This document shows positions 63,505 through 64,000 of a DNA stretch of 64,000 nt, in pieces. The translations under genes and the position numbers were made by a program. Positions within the stretch are counted from its first letter, which is position 1, and the number at the start of each line of letters is the position of its first letter. The notes beneath the pieces are model-generated. The model saw only the letters and a program-made list of their open reading frames with translations. It was not told where the DNA came from and searched no databases. The DNA is taken from assembly GCA_965205995.1 (NCBI GenBank), contig OZ242200.1:3658001-3722000 (forward strand). Direction: 5' to 3'. The DNA is from MPNO01 sp965205995 (GTDB lineage: Bacteria; Pseudomonadota; Alphaproteobacteria; MPNO01).

Positions 63505-63558
63505 ACTTGTACACCCGCAGCTTCCGTGCTAGAGCCCGCGCGGTTCGGGGAGAAGCAA

Positions 63559-64000
63559 ATGGCTGACGATTCCGAGGCGCAGCAGCAAGAAAACGGCAGC
63601 GCCGCCGCCGCGCGACCGATGCTCACGATCGGCGCCCAGTACATCAAGGATCTCTCGTTCGAGAACCCCCTGGGACCCGAGGGGCTGGCTAAGCTCACCC
63701 AGAACCCGAGAGTCGAGGTGGAGGTCAATACCAGCGCCCGGCTGCTCGCCGAGGACGCCTATGAGGTGGCCCTGTTCATCCGCGCCGAGGCGCAGAGCGG
63801 GGACAGCACGGCGTTCATCGTCGAGCTCACCTATGCCGGGATCGTGGTCGTCGGCGAAGTTGCCGAAGAGGATGTCCAGCCCCTGGTCCTGATCGAGGGA
63901 CCCCGCCACCTGTTCCCGTTCGCCCGGTCGGTGGTCGCCAACGTGACCCGCGACGGCGGCTTCCCGCCGATGATGATCGACCCGATCGACTTCGCCGCCC
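63559..64000 (+). CDS. secB: Protein-export chaperone SecB (partial)
   Basis: The first 147 codons of SecB, cut by the right window edge. A short acidic, Gln/Ala-rich leader (ADDSEAQQQENGSAAAARP) precedes the conserved core LTIGAQYIKDLSFENP and VEVEVNTSARLL. The region GEVAEEDVQPLVLIEGPRHL leads to the conserved RSVVANVTRDGGFPP. SecB keeps preproteins unfolded and passes them to SecA. ATG 63559 is preceded by GGGGAGAAG. Confidence 0.97.
   Translation, partial: MADDSEAQQQENGSAAAARPMLTIGAQYIKDLSFENPLGPEGLAKLTQNPRVEVEVNTSARLLAEDAYEVALFIRAEAQSGDSTAFIVELTYAGIVVVGEVAEEDVQPLVLIEGPRHLFPFARSVVANVTRDGGFPPMMIDPIDFAA

Overview
The window is a high-GC, densely packed, gene-complete stretch of an alphaproteobacterial chromosome, probably Rhodospirillales-like or another deep branch. 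The evidence is a permuted two-piece tmRNA beside an alpha-type sspB, the order phoR-pstSCAB-phoU-phoB, an ornithine-lipid pair olsB-olsA beside fur, rimI and tsaB, a tauE/TIGR02186 pair, and the his / hslVU / smr / mltA / Tim44-like / fxsA / secB neighbourhood. No rRNA, tRNA, CRISPR array, transposase or prophage gene was found.

Layout. 1-4.4 kb: partial miaB, olsA, olsB, fur, a TusA-like gene, rimI and tsaB (translation and lipid housekeeping). 4.5-7.3 kb: cell-envelope genes, namely a VanX-type dipeptidase, a polysaccharide-deacetylase-fold protein with a degraded active site, and a Bax-like glucosaminidase. 7.4-9.6 kb: a tauE - TIGR02186 - universal-stress-protein operon. 9.6-17.8 kb: trpS, murJ, glnD and mutS on the minus strand. 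17.9-25.7 kb: the complete phosphate-sensing and uptake operon phoR-pstSCAB-phoU-phoB, with tandem Pho-box-like repeats overlapping the phoR stop codon and an intercistronic hairpin after pstS. 25.6-34.8 kb: ampG-like permease, typA, a PfkB kinase, an EI24 membrane protein, a bactofilin, a lipoprotein, nth, DUF2244, an Ada-like methyltransferase and dapB. 34.9-37.6 kb: sspB, ssrA (tmRNA), thyA, a 181-bp inverted-repeat element and a CBS-BON protein with an FNR/FixK-like site upstream.

37.6-50.4 kb is the accessory part and looks like an aromatic or heterocyclic acid catabolic island. It holds RidA, a frameshifted binding-protein-like gene, a two-subunit Rieske oxygenase, a degenerate dienelactone-hydrolase/SnoaL fusion, a TAXI-TRAP uptake system, a one-component Rieske oxygenase, an orphan CoxL-type molybdenum hydroxylase, a gentisate-dioxygenase-like cupin and an orphan RbsB-like binding protein. 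A plausible logic is uptake by TRAP, hydroxylation or demethylation by the Rieske and molybdenum enzymes, and ring cleavage by the cupin. Electron-transfer partners, a regulator and downstream enzymes are all absent from the window, so the substrate is unknown.

50.5-64 kb returns to conserved chromosome. The histidine genes hisB-hisH-hisA-hisF-hisE are interleaved with DUF2628, GNAT and HIT genes. hslVU follows, divergently transcribed from a heat-shock-like promoter. The next block is Tim44-like - mltA - lutABC - smr, with lactate-utilisation genes lutABC inserted between mltA and smr. fxsA, a histidine phosphatase and a partial secB end the window. Many neighbours overlap by ATGA or GTGA, which indicates translational coupling.
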